64,000 nucleotides of DNA from Costus lasius. Its lineage: Eukaryota; Streptophyta; Magnoliopsida; Zingiberales; Costaceae. The notes beneath the pieces are model-generated. The model ran no database searches, was not told the origin of the DNA, and worked only from the letters and a program-made list of their open reading frames with translations. Shown here one piece after another: positions 24,053 through 34,373 of this stretch (positions are counted from its first letter, which is position 1; each line of letters starts with the position of its first letter). The DNA is taken from NCBI GenBank assembly GCA_027563935.2, contig CM050449.1:71018556-71082555 (forward strand), in the 5' to 3' direction. The translations under genes and the position numbers were made by a program.

Positions 24053-24309
24053 GCCAAAATTTGATTTTTCTTACAAAAAGAAAAGAAAAATTATTTCTAA
24101 AAGTAAAAATAAAAACTAAGTAAAATAAAAGAGAATAAACTAAAGAAAGAGTGCTTGGGTTGCCTCCCAAGAAGCGCTAATCCTGATTTGATCGTGGTGG
24201 TGCCATCAGTCGCCATCCTGATTTTTCTTGGGTTTGTGCGCCACCTTTGACAACATAAGGCTCATTCATGAAACAGTGTCCAATTTTACTTAGAAATTTT
24301 CTTCCTTGA

Positions 24310-25569
24310 TCAAGTAATTTTGTGCCTCTTTTTCTCCTTGGCCTCTTCCTCTTCTTCTTCCTTTTTTTCAAAAATTAGATGTGTTTTCTCCTGAAATCCT
24401 TCATCCATATGCTCAAAAAAAGTGTTAGTTTCAATATTAAAGGATTCATCAAATAAATTGTGCACATCACTAACAATATTATCTACTATATCAACACTAA
24501 AACATGATCCTGAATATGAAAGTTTGTTTAGTGAATATGCCAATTCAAACTCAATTATGTTTTCTCCTATATTTAGTGTGAGTTTTCCTTTCTTAACATC
24601 TATAAGTGCTCCTGTAGTGGCTAGAAAGGGTCTACCAAGGATGATGGGATTTTTATGACTTTCTTCCATCTCAAGGACTACAAAATCAGTTGGAATAAAA
24701 TACTCACCTATTTTGATTGGAACATTTTCTAAAATACCAACATGATACTTTACGGAGCTATCAGTGAGCTGTAAAGATATTGAGGTTGGTTTAAGCTCTC
24801 CAATATGAAGGCATTTGAGATAAAGCTTCAGTGAATGGAATGTTAATGGAAAGCTTCTTTAAAACATCAAGAAATTGCCCAAACTGTTTATCTAATTTTG
24901 CTTGCACTAACCATTGAGGAAAGGGTATAGGTGGCCTATAAGGTGTAGGAGGATTAGATTTAGAAATATCTATCTGACATGACACATCACCTTTAGGTTC
25001 ATCACCTTGGAGAGGTGGCAAACTAGTTTGAGACTGCTCATGCTCAGAAGATTTTTCTAAATCTTACTCATGGTCATGTTCATTACTAGACTCTTTTTCA
25101 TTATCCTCAACTCTCCTTTTAGGTTCATCTAATTGCCTCCCACTCCTATTAATGATAGCATTACAGTACTCCCTAGGGTTTGGTTCAGGTTTGGAAGGTA
25201 ATTTTCTTGGGGGTCTATAGGAAGTACTAGCTTGTTGTGCTATCTGTGTCTCTAAGATCTTATTATGTGCTATCAACTGATTAATCTTATCACTTAGCTC
25301 TTCAAATCTCTGATCTTGTTTTGCCATAAACTTAACAAGCAAACATTCTAAATTAGATTCTTGGGGCTGATTTTGATTTTGTTGACTCTGTTGGTATCCT
25401 CTATTCTCAATTTGTGCTCCTTGGTAATTGTTGCTTTTCCAAGATAAGTTAGGATGGTTCCTCCAACCAGGGTTGTAGGTATTAGAATAAGCGTCATTAT
25501 TTCTATTTTGTTAATTTTAGGATCAAAAGGAACTAATGGTCCTGACCTAAGATTCGTGCACATAAACAA
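24310..25569 (-). pseudogene. Gypsy Gag-protease remnant, unit 1
   Basis: Fragments at 25348-25569, 25064-25342 and 24791-25021 match the Gag C-terminal and linker part of unit 2 and of the plus-strand Gypsy (SYRPPRKLPSKPEPN, RSGRQLDEPKRRVEDNEKES, TPYRPPIPFPQWLVQAKLDK). The fragment at 24310-24669 holds the end of the protease, IILGRPFLATTGALIDVKKG. The catalytic Asp region is missing because about 250 bp was deleted near 24811, and most of Gag was removed by a deletion near 25515. The frame ends in an acidic and basic tail with no RT after it. Confidence 0.8.
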
Positions 25570-25705
25570 TTAGAAGATCAAATAAGCTCAGAATTTGCAT
25601 AAAATATAAGAAAATCTGAATCTATCATAGAAAGTAATAAAAACAAAAACAAAAAAACTTAGTCTAGCAACACAATCAATTATATCAATATTAACAAAAC
25701 CAAGG

Positions 25706-25723
25706 TCTCTGGCAACGGCGCCA
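25706..25723 (-). other. Gypsy primer-binding site (unit 1)
   Basis: On the minus strand TGGCGCCGTTGCCAGAGA starts ten bases after the LTR end ACTACA. This form is typical of Athila/Tat-like Gypsy elements, usually assigned to tRNA-Asp priming. Confidence 0.7.
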
Positions 25724-25732
25724 AAAACTTGT

Positions 25733-27642
25733 TGTAGTCCGCATGTGCATGGACACTGGAAGTAATATTTAAGATATCGAACCACAGAGACCTCGTTGTT
25801 AAGTACCGACGAATTGAATTCTCACTAGCTAAATGAATCGATAATGCTGAAAATAAATGGTAGAACGGTATACGAAAAATCAGAGAGAAAGACTTGGGAC
25901 TAGGGGTTTATCCACCTTAATATTTATGACTAGATATAATTAAATGTTCATCAAACTATTTTCGTTATGGTAAAGATATGGCTTAGTTAGTAAAGAAATT
26001 AACTCGCTCTCAATCAGTCAGTTTACAAAGAACGATCCTTACTCTCGTGCAAGATCTATTCAATGTTTAATATAAGTAAACTTTGACAGAGAGATTAAGA
26101 ATCACTCTCGTGCATTCCATATCAATGACAAGATCTCAAGCAAAACTAAGTATTCTCATACCCTAGTTTCACAGGTTTTACATAAGGTTTTCAAACAATC
26201 CAATATCTATCTCTAGCATATTTTCATGTCTAACACAATAATAATTTCTAAATCAAAACATCAACAAGTCAATAAGCTTCTAAAATCTAAAGATAAGAAC
26301 ACAACTAATCTCTTACGATGAGCTCCTACCATAAATTTTAGGGTTCCAAGTTATGTGTATCATCTTCTCGGTCCATATCATATAACTCTAACACATGTTA
26401 ATGAATGAAACTTGAAAAAGATTAAAGATATAAATCTGTTAAGTAAAATTACCATACCAAAAATATATTAATGGAATAAAGATCATCTACTCATTGAAAT
26501 ATCAAGGGGATTGCACCCCCATGTCCCAAAAGAAAGTTTAGGCTAGCATGATTGAAGAATTACAGTAAAACATGGTTTTAGAATAATTAGAAACCGAGAG
26601 AGAGGAGTAAAAGTTACAAAACAGGGCAGTAATTAAAATTACAGCCCGTAATTTGTTGAAGAGTCACGATGAACAGTGCACGCGACCACATTTTCATTGA
26701 TTTCTCCCTTGATCGGCCTCCTTTCACTCTGGAACTTCTGTAGTGTGTTCTCCTTCCTCAGGTGAAGCTTCTTGTGAAATTTCGTGGCCAGAGGTAGTCT
26801 TTACGATGAACGGTGACGAACCCTAATGCTGCGGCGATTCTTAGAAATTCTCCGTGAATCGTGGAAGAAAATTGTTCCTTTCACTTTTAGATCTTTCTCC
26901 TCTTTATCCTGATCGTTACCCTCTTTACGGAGCTTCAATTGGTCCTCTAAATCTCGAGAAATCATATTTTTATGTTTTCGGCGGAAGAATTGGGCATCTA
27001 GGTGCAAAATTACGGTACCGTGATGAACGTTAGGGTATTGCTGTAATGGCTTCGGAAGTTTCTGTAAGGAAACGGCCCAGAATTACGGTAGCATAAAATT
27101 CGCCATGGTAATGCCGTAATATTCTCATTGGTCTCTGAGAGTTTCTGTACGAATTTTGCCCAAAATTACGGTACCATAAAAATAATTACGGTAGTGCCGT
27201 AATTCTACCAAATTCCTCTGAAGTCTCTGCCTGAATCTGAACTGAAATCACGGCACCGTAAAATTCATTACGATAGTGCCGTAATTACCAAAAAATTCTC
27301 TTTGAGCTGCTGCCGTGAAATTCATTACGGTAGTGCCACATTCCCAGATTATGACCGTAAAATTAATTACGGCACTACCATAATTTCGCAGGAAAATCTA
27401 GTTTGACTTGAAATTTTGTGTGTAAACTCCTCTTGATGATTAGAACTCGTGCATGCATTGAAGTTTCTTGAAAACGCATGATAATGATGCCTTTTTACCT
27501 GAAATCGGTCAAAAACCAAGAAAGGTGTAGATTCCGCAATATTTGATAAATAAGGCATAAAAAAATAAGCAAAAGAACATGAATGTGACACAAAAATACT
27601 CATGAAATGGCACAAAATTTACTATAAATTTTGGTGTCATCA
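25733..27642 (-). repeat. Gypsy LTR 2, shared by both units (1910 bp)
   Basis: It reads TGATGACACC to ACTACA on the minus strand. The right neighbour is internal DNA (CAAACACATAAGGCTCAAAC) equal to that beside LTR 1, and the left neighbour is a primer site, so it is simultaneously the 5' LTR of unit 1 and the 3' LTR of unit 2. It has the dyad cluster at 26999-27390. Confidence 0.9.
26999..27390. repeat. TTACGG dyad minisatellite in Gypsy LTR 2
   Basis: About five tandem units of roughly 80 bp each contain a TTACGGTACCGT-type dyad and a TTACGGCAGTGCCGTAA-type dyad, separated by CTCTGAAGTTTCTG-like spacer. The equivalent clusters are 21984-22367 in LTR 1 and, in a diverged form, 32704-32925 in the plus-strand Gypsy LTR. 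Several half-sites have decayed by C-to-T or G-to-A changes. Confidence 0.8.
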
Positions 27643-29162
27643 AACACATAAGGCTCAAACTTTGCTTGTCCTCAAGCAAAAATCAAGAATTGATCATAGA
27701 AAAAGACTTTCTTATGAAGAATAAATTTCTAAAATACAATCACCAGTGAAAAATCTCACTAATTGTTTCATAAAATTTTAACTAGACATATCATCCTTTG
27801 AATTCAATTTTTAAGATCTACATCTTAATCAAATAAAACTTCGCAACTTATACAATAAATAGAATTTCAATATCAAGATTTCATCCAGTTTCAGTTCAAA
27901 ACTATTATATTTTTATTTACAGGAATAGGATTTTCAAGATCTTTTTCCACTCATAATTTTTTTGTTCCTCCCTTTTATGCATCATTCACATTCTTTAATT
28001 CGATTAACAACTTTTTTCTTTTGACGAAGTTAGTGTACATCAATCACATAATCAATGTATTAGAACTCATATCAAAAGATAGAGGAGTTAATGTGAAACG
28101 ATTTCTCTCATGGTATGTACTCACATAGATACACGTTTTTTTCTTTGAACTTCAACTCTTAACTTAGTTACCACCGTAAATCAACGCGGTGCCAAGACGA
28201 GGAGTCATTCTCTTGATTTTCCTTTTCTCTCATTTTGACTTCAACCCATGTTTTTGGTACCACTACCAATTTCGTGTAGTGCCAAGTAAGAGAGTCATCA
28301 CTCACTTTATTTGGATAATGGAATCTCTCTTCCCAACAAATAGCAAATAGTGTGAGCATCAACTAAATTAATCAATCAATATCAATTCAAAATTCATACT
28401 CATATGCTAATTTTATTTAAAGAAGTAGTGCCGTAATAATGGTTACGATACTACCATAAAATCAATAAAAACTCTCCGAAAGATTTTGGCGACAAAATAC
28501 AGCACGTGAAAAAAAACTTACGGCAGTGCTGTAATCTCATCTCAACTTTTTGGTCGAAAATAGACTGGAAATACGGCACCGTAATTTGCATTATGGTAGT
28601 GCCGTAATTTGCATTATGGCAGTGCCGTAATTTGTGCCAAAATTTGATTTTTCCTACAAAAAGAAAAGAAAAATTAGTTCTAAAAGTAAAAATAAAAACC
28701 AAGTAAAATAAAAGAGAATAAACGAAAGAAATAGTGCTTGGGTTGCCTCCGAAGAAGCGTTAATTTAAAGGTCATTAGCTTGTCCATTCTGCACTCGGAT
28801 TTGATCGTGGTGGTGCCTTCAGTCACCATCCTAATTTTTCTTGGGTTTGTGTGCCACCTTTGACAACATAAGGCTCATACATGAAATAGTGTCCAATTTT
28901 ACTTAGAAATTTTCTTCCTTGATCAAGTAATTTTGAGCCTCTTTTTCTCCTTGGCCTCTTCCTCTTCTTCTTCCTTTTTTCAGAAATTGGATGTGTTTTC
29001 TCCTGAAATCATTTATCCATATGCTCAGAAAAAGTATTAGTTTCAATATTAAAGGATTCATCAAAAAAATTGTGCACATCACTAACAATATTATCTACTA
29101 TATCAACACTACAACATGATCCTGGATATGAATGTTTGTTTAGTGAATCTGCCAATTCAAAC

Positions 29163-31236
29163 TCAATTATGTTTTCTCCTATATTTAGTGAGTTTTCCTT
29201 TCTTAACATCTATAAATGCTCCTGTAGTGGCTAGAAAGGGTCTACCAAGGATGATGGGATTTTTATGACTTTCTTCCATCTCAAGGACTACAAAATCAGT
29301 TGGAATAAAATACTCACCTATTTTGATTGGAACATTTTCTAAAATATAAACAGGATACTTAACCGAGCTATCAGTGAGCTGTAAAGATATTGAGGTTGGT
29401 TTAAGCTCTCCAATATCCAGTTTCCTGCAAATAGATAGTGGCATTAGGCTTACACTGACACCCAAATCACATAAGGCTCGGTCAAAAGCCATACTCCCAA
29501 TAGAACAAGGTATAGAGAAACTACCTAGATCTTTTAATTTTGGTGGCAATTTATTCTGGGTAATTGCACTACAATCTTCAGTTAAAGCCACAATACCATA
29601 GTCCTCTATTTTTCTCTTATTTGATAAAATCTCTCTAAAAAATTTTGCATATGAAGGCATTTGAGATAAAGCTTCAGTGAATGGAATGTTAATGTAAAGC
29701 TTCTTTAAAACATCAAGAAATTGTCCAAACTATTTATCTAATTTTGCTTGCACTAACCATTGAGGAAAGGGTATAGGTGGCCTATAAGGTGTAGGAGAAT
29801 TAGATTTAGAAATATCTGTCTGACATGGCACATCACCTTTAGGTTCATCACCTTGGAGAGGTGGCAAACTAGTTTGAGACTGCTCATGCTCAGAAGATTT
29901 TTCTAAATCTAACTCATGGTCATGTTCATTACTAGGCTCTTTTTCATTATCCTCAACTCTCCCTTTAGGTTCATCTAATTGCCTCCCACTCCTAGTAATG
30001 ATAGCATTACAGTACTCCCTGGGGTTTGGTTTAGGTTTGGCAGGTAATTTCCCTGGGGGTCTATAGGAAGTACTAGCTTGTTGTGCTATCTCTGTCTCTA
30101 AGATCTTATTATGTGCTGTCAACTGATTAATCATATCACTTAGCTCTTCAAATCTCTGATCTTGTTTTGCCATAAACTTAACAAGCAAACATTCTAAATT
30201 AGATTCTTAGGGCTGATTTTGATTTTGTTGACTCTGTTGGTATCCTCTATTCTCAATTTGTGCTCCTTGGTAATTGTTGCTTTTCCAAAATAAGTTAGGA
30301 TGGTTCCTCCAACCAGGGTTGTAGGTATTAGAATAAGCGTCATTATTTCTACTTTGATTGTAACCCCCTACTACATTTACTTGCTCACCACCCTGATCAA
30401 CAACTACCTTACACTCTTCAGCACAATGCCCATGATTCCCACAAACTTCACAAGTAACAGAAGAAACTACAGTAGTTTGCATCTGAAAATAATCAAATCG
30501 ATTACACAAAGAATCTACCTTTTCTGCTAAAGAACGCCAACCATCACCTTCGTTCTTACCATGTGGAGGACGATACAATACTCCTCTCTCAATAGTCTAT
30601 TGGTTATGATTTAAAGCCATCTCTTCAATCAGTGTGTGGGCATCTTCAACTATTTTCTTCATCAGTGCTCCTCCTGCAGTAGCATCAACAGTTAGATGGG
30701 TACTATAGAGTAAACCATTATAAAAAAGTTTGAATTAAAATCCAATCTTCTAATCCATGGTGAGGGCACTTCCGTTGTAACTCATTGAAGCACTCCCATG
30801 CTTCACTAAGTGATTCGCCATCCCTCTATGCAAATCCTGTGATCTAATTTCTCGAGTGGATCATCTTACTGGGTGGAAAGTATTTCAGCAAGAAAGCATG
30901 TGATAGTTGTTCCCAAGTGGTGAATGTTCCAGTCGGATGAGAATGTAGCCATGGTTTTTTCGGTCCTTGAGGGAAAAAGGAAACAATCTCAGTCTAAGAG
31001 CATCATCAGATACACCATTAATTTTTATAGTATCACAAAATTCAAGAAAAAGAGATAAGTGTTGATTAGGATCTTCTAGAGGAGATCCTTCAAACTAATT
31101 CTGTTGGATCATTAGCAGGAAAGCTGGTTTGAACTCAAAATTGATTGCATCAATCGCAGGCCTAGTTATACTGGAACGAATTCCCTGTGTATTCGGGGCT
31201 GCATAATCTCTAAGTGTTCTTCTCTCAGCCATGATG
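29163..31236 (-). pseudogene. Gypsy Gag-protease, unit 2, broken
   Basis: Gag begins MAERRTLRDYAAPNTQGI (about 31236), close to the plus-strand element's MAEQRSLRDYAARNPQGI. The capsid region 30580-31095 is shattered by stops and frameshifts. A Gag zinc knuckle CEVCGNHGHCAEEC is readable within 30207-30578, followed by the proline-rich linker (29730-30188) and the protease (29163-29660), with FDRALCDLGVSVSLMPLS as the active-site region and IILGRPFLATTGAF as the conserved C-terminal block. The usual DxGA is DLGV here. Gag would form the particle and protease would process it, but this copy cannot make intact Gag. Confidence 0.83.
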
Positions 31237-31487
31237 GATTCTTCTTCTCTCTCCCTAGCAAACTTCAATTTCCTGTGCAATCTAAGAGTTTTGTTAATTT
31301 CAGGATCAAAAGGAACTAATGGTCCTGACCTAAGATTCCTGCACAAAAACAATTAGAAGATCAAATAAGCTCAGAATTTGTAGAAAATATAAGAAAATCA
31401 GAAACTATCTTAGAAAGTAATAAAAACAAAAACAAAAAGCTTAGTCTAGCAATACAATCAATTATATCAATATTAACAAAACCAAGG

Positions 31488-31505
31488 TCTCCGGCAACGG
31501 CGCCA
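31488..31505 (-). other. Gypsy primer-binding site (unit 2)
   Basis: The minus strand reads TGGCGCCGTTGCCGGAGA ten bases after the end of LTR 3. It is closer to the usual TGGCGCCGTTGCCGGGGA than the unit 1 site. Confidence 0.75.
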
Positions 31506-31514
31506 AAAACTTGT

Positions 31515-32446
31515 TGTAGTCTGCAAGTGCACGGATACTCGAAGTAATATTTAAGATATCGAACCACAGAGACCTCATTGTTAAGTACCGACGAATTGAA
31601 TTCTCACTAGCTAAACGAATCGATGATGCTAAAAATAAATGGTAGAACGGTATACGGAAAATCAGAGAGAAAGACTTGGGACTAGGGGTTCATCCACCTT
31701 AATATTTATGACTAGATATAATTAAATACTCATCAAACTATTTTCGTTATGGTAAAGATATGACTTACTTAGTAAAGAAATTAACTCGCTCTCGCGCAGT
31801 CAATTTACAAAGAACGATCCTCACTCTCGTTCAAGATCTATTCAATGTTTAATATAAGTAAACTTCGATAGAGAGATTAAGAATCACTCTCGTGCATTCC
31901 ATGTCAATGTCAAGATCTTAAGCAAAACTAAGTATTCTCATACCTTTGTTTCACAGGTTTTACTTAAGGTTTTCAAACAATCCAATATCTATCTCTAGCA
32001 TATTTTCATTTCTAACACTATAATAATTTCAAAATCAAAACATCAACAAGTCAATAAGCTTCTAAAATCTGAAGATAAGAACACAACTAATCTCTTACTA
32101 TGAGCTCCTACCATAAATTTTAGGGTTCCAAGTTATGTGTATCATCTTCTCAGTCCATATCACATAACTCTAACACATGTTAATGAATGAAACTAGAAAA
32201 AGATTAAAGACATAAATCTCTTAAGTAAAATTACCATACCAAAAATATATTGATGGAATAAATATCATCTAGTCATTGAAATATCAAGGGGATTCCACCC
32301 CCATGTCCCAAAAGAAAGTTTAAGCTAGCAAGATTGAAGAATTACAGCAAAATATGGTTTTAGAATGATTAGAAACCGAGAGGGAGGAGTAAAAGTTACA
32401 AAACAGGGCTGTAATTATAATTACAGCCCGTAATTTGTTGAAGAGT
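31515..32446 (-). repeat. Gypsy LTR 3, truncated
   Basis: It matches the distal 930 bp of LTR 2 and stops at TTGAAGAGT, where the plus-strand Gypsy begins (TGATGACACC at 32447). The missing proximal half would lie beyond the plus-strand element, but that side has been lost. Confidence 0.88.
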
Positions 32447-34132
32447 TGATGACACCGAAATATGTAGTATATTTTGCATCATTTTAGATACCTTTTCATG
32501 CTAAATCGAGGATCTTTTTACTTATTTTTATGATAAATTCATCAAATATTGCAAAGTTTATTTCTATTTTGGTTTTTCATATTTTTCAGGCAAAAAGGCA
32601 CTATTTTAGGTGTTTTCAAGCAAAATCAAATATATGAAAGAGTTCTTATCATCAAGAGGAGATCACCCAAGAAATTTCACGCAAATCGGAGCAAGCCAGC
32701 AAATTACAGTAGTGCCGTAATCTATTTTACGGTACCGTAATTCCAAATGGTACCGTAAAATCCGAACACTGCCGTAATTTGTGAAGATTTCCGAACAGAA
32801 AGATTTGCCGATTTTACGGTACCAGCCGTAAGCAATATTACGGTATCGTATTTCGGAATGCGTCAGAACAGAAACCTTAGCCAATTTTATGGTACTTGCC
32901 GTAAGGGATTTCACTGCCGTAAATCCGATTTTGAACGCGACGCCCAGGTCAACTTCGACACTCGATTTTTGCGGAGATGATTGCGGGTGATCCAGAGTTC
33001 TAAATCGAATGCCGTAAGAAGCAAAAAGGAGCTTTGGACGAGAGGATTACAGAGAGAGAAAAGGCCCCAATTTTGATCAACCGTCGAGGGAGAAATCGTG
33101 ATCCATGCCGCCGTCGAGGGTTTCGCCGCCGCGCTCGATCCAAACGACCTCCGGCCGCGATTTTTCTACCGAAGCATCGGCTGGTGAAGGAGACAATGTG
33201 CCGTAAGTTTCAGATCGAAAGGAGACAAATTGGAGGAGAAATCAGGGGAAGAAGGATCGCCATCACTGTTCACGCCTTCTTTTGTAAAATACGGCTATGA
33301 AATACTTCACAACCGTGCCGTATTTTCTAAAAACTCTTTCTTTTGTTGATCTTCAATTTTCTGAAATTACGGAATATTGTATTTCCTTCGCCATGCTAGC
33401 TTAAACTTCTCTTGGGACATGGGGGAGTAGTTTACTTGACTTTTAATGATTAGATAACTTCTTTTTCAATATTTCGTTGAGTTTGATTTTAGCATGATGA
33501 TTTTGCTCATGTGATAATTGTGCTTAGACTCTCTTTAAGTTCATATTATTAATTATGTTCTTAGAATTTTCGCTTGAGACTGAAAGGTAATTGCTTGAGA
33601 ATTTGGAACCCTAGAATTGCATGTTAGGATCCCTTCCTTAGGTTAGATCCATCTTGATCTTTTCTAGTAAAATAATTGTCATAATTATAATATGAATCTA
33701 TAGATCGAGTCTATTTGTCAAACGTGGAGATCTTGTGCGCAAGCAAAGATCGGAACGTTGGAGGTCCTTGAGCAAAACTAGTTGCGAGACTCGGATGCAC
33801 GAAAGTGATCCTTGAGACTCCACTAGAGATTCTAGAACTCGGATGCACGAAAGTGATCCTTGAGTTCATTATTTGATAATATCTTCATTATGATAAAAGT
33901 GAATCAACGAAATCCTTATTCATGTCTAGTCATAAAAGTTTATGTGAACGAAACCCTAGTCCCTGCTTTTCTCTCTGATAATCCTATTTTCTTAGTTTCC
34001 GATTGCTATTTTTACGATCTCGATTTGCCTAGATAGTAAGAAATCAACTATTTAGTCTTCGACAACGTAGGTCCTTGTGGATTCGATACTTTTTTTTATT
34101 ACTTCGTATACCCGTGCACTTGCGGTTTATCA
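32447..34132 (+). repeat. 5' LTR of the plus-strand Gypsy (about 1686 bp)
   Basis: It starts TGATGACACCGAAATATG and ends GCACTTGCGGTTTATCA. Its end resembles the end of the minus-strand LTRs read on the minus strand (CACTTGCGGACTACA). A GCATGATGATTTTGC region and a CATGCTAGCTTAAACTT region match the minus-strand LTRs in reverse orientation. Dyads lie at 32704-32925 and about 33286-33325. If the second primer site is the true one, the LTR could end at 34210 instead. Confidence 0.8.
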
Positions 34133-34141
34133 ACAAGTTTT

Positions 34142-34236
34142 TGGTGCCGTTACCAAGGATTAGTCCAAGGTACACGCGTGCCAGACTTGTAGTGTTCCCT
34201 TTCGGGCTATCAAGTTTTTGGCGCCGTTGCCGGGGA
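34142..34236 (+). other. Two consecutive Gypsy primer-like sites
   Basis: CAAGTTTTTGGTGCCGTTACC starts near 34135 and CAAGTTTTTGGCGCCGTTGCC near 34211, 76 bases apart. The second is canonical (TGGCGCCGTTGCCGGGGA, 34219-34236) and the first (34142-34158) is degenerate, adjacent to the LTR end. The intervening segment ends TATCA, like the LTR end. Confidence 0.75.
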
Positions 34237-34373
34237 CCTTAGTTTTGTCGATATTAAAAACGTTGAGATTATTGCTAGACTAGGTTTCATTTATGTTTTA
34301 TCTTTTTATTCTTTTCTGTTTACTTACATCAATTGATCAGTTTGCTCTAGTGTGCGTAGGAAATTCATTCCTA

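Larger units (their letters stand above)
22618..25732 (-). mobile_element. Gypsy array, internal region of unit 1
   Basis: On the minus strand it runs from the primer site at about 25706-25723 to LTR 1. Gag and protease fragments lie at 24310-25569. The rest, 22618-24170, is non-coding and contains TTACGG dyads at 23866-24052. No reverse transcriptase, RNase H or integrase is present. Compared with unit 2 it lacks about 250 bp near 24811 and about 800 bp near 25515. Confidence 0.82.
27643..31514 (-). mobile_element. Gypsy array, internal region of unit 2
   Basis: It is the fuller unit: primer site at 31488-31505, Gag start at about 31236, zinc knuckle, linker and protease to 29163, then non-coding DNA. 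After the protease the sequence goes directly to a CTTCGGAGGCAACCCAAGC motif (about 28735-28755, minus strand) and on to LTR 2, with no RT, RNase H or integrase. Relative to unit 1 it lacks about 430 bp near 28427. Confidence 0.82.
11583..32446 (-). mobile_element. Tandem array of a Gag-protease-only Gypsy element (minus strand)
   Basis: Three copies of one LTR (11583-22617 when the nested Copia is removed, 25733-27642, and a truncated one at 31515-32446) alternate with two internal regions (22618-25732 and 27643-31514). The middle LTR serves as the 5' LTR of the left unit and the 3' LTR of the right unit. LTRs start TGATGACACC and end ACTACA on the minus strand. Each internal region starts with a TGGCGCCGTTGCC primer site and encodes Gag and protease only. 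The left flank ACTAT (11578-11582) may be half of a target duplication; the right partner is lost. The shared LTR points to unequal recombination between elements. Confidence 0.85.

Noticed and set aside
33034..33300. Arginine-rich 88-codon frame inside the plus-strand Gypsy LTR
   Set aside because: It lies within an LTR with clear TG/CA ends and has no known domain.
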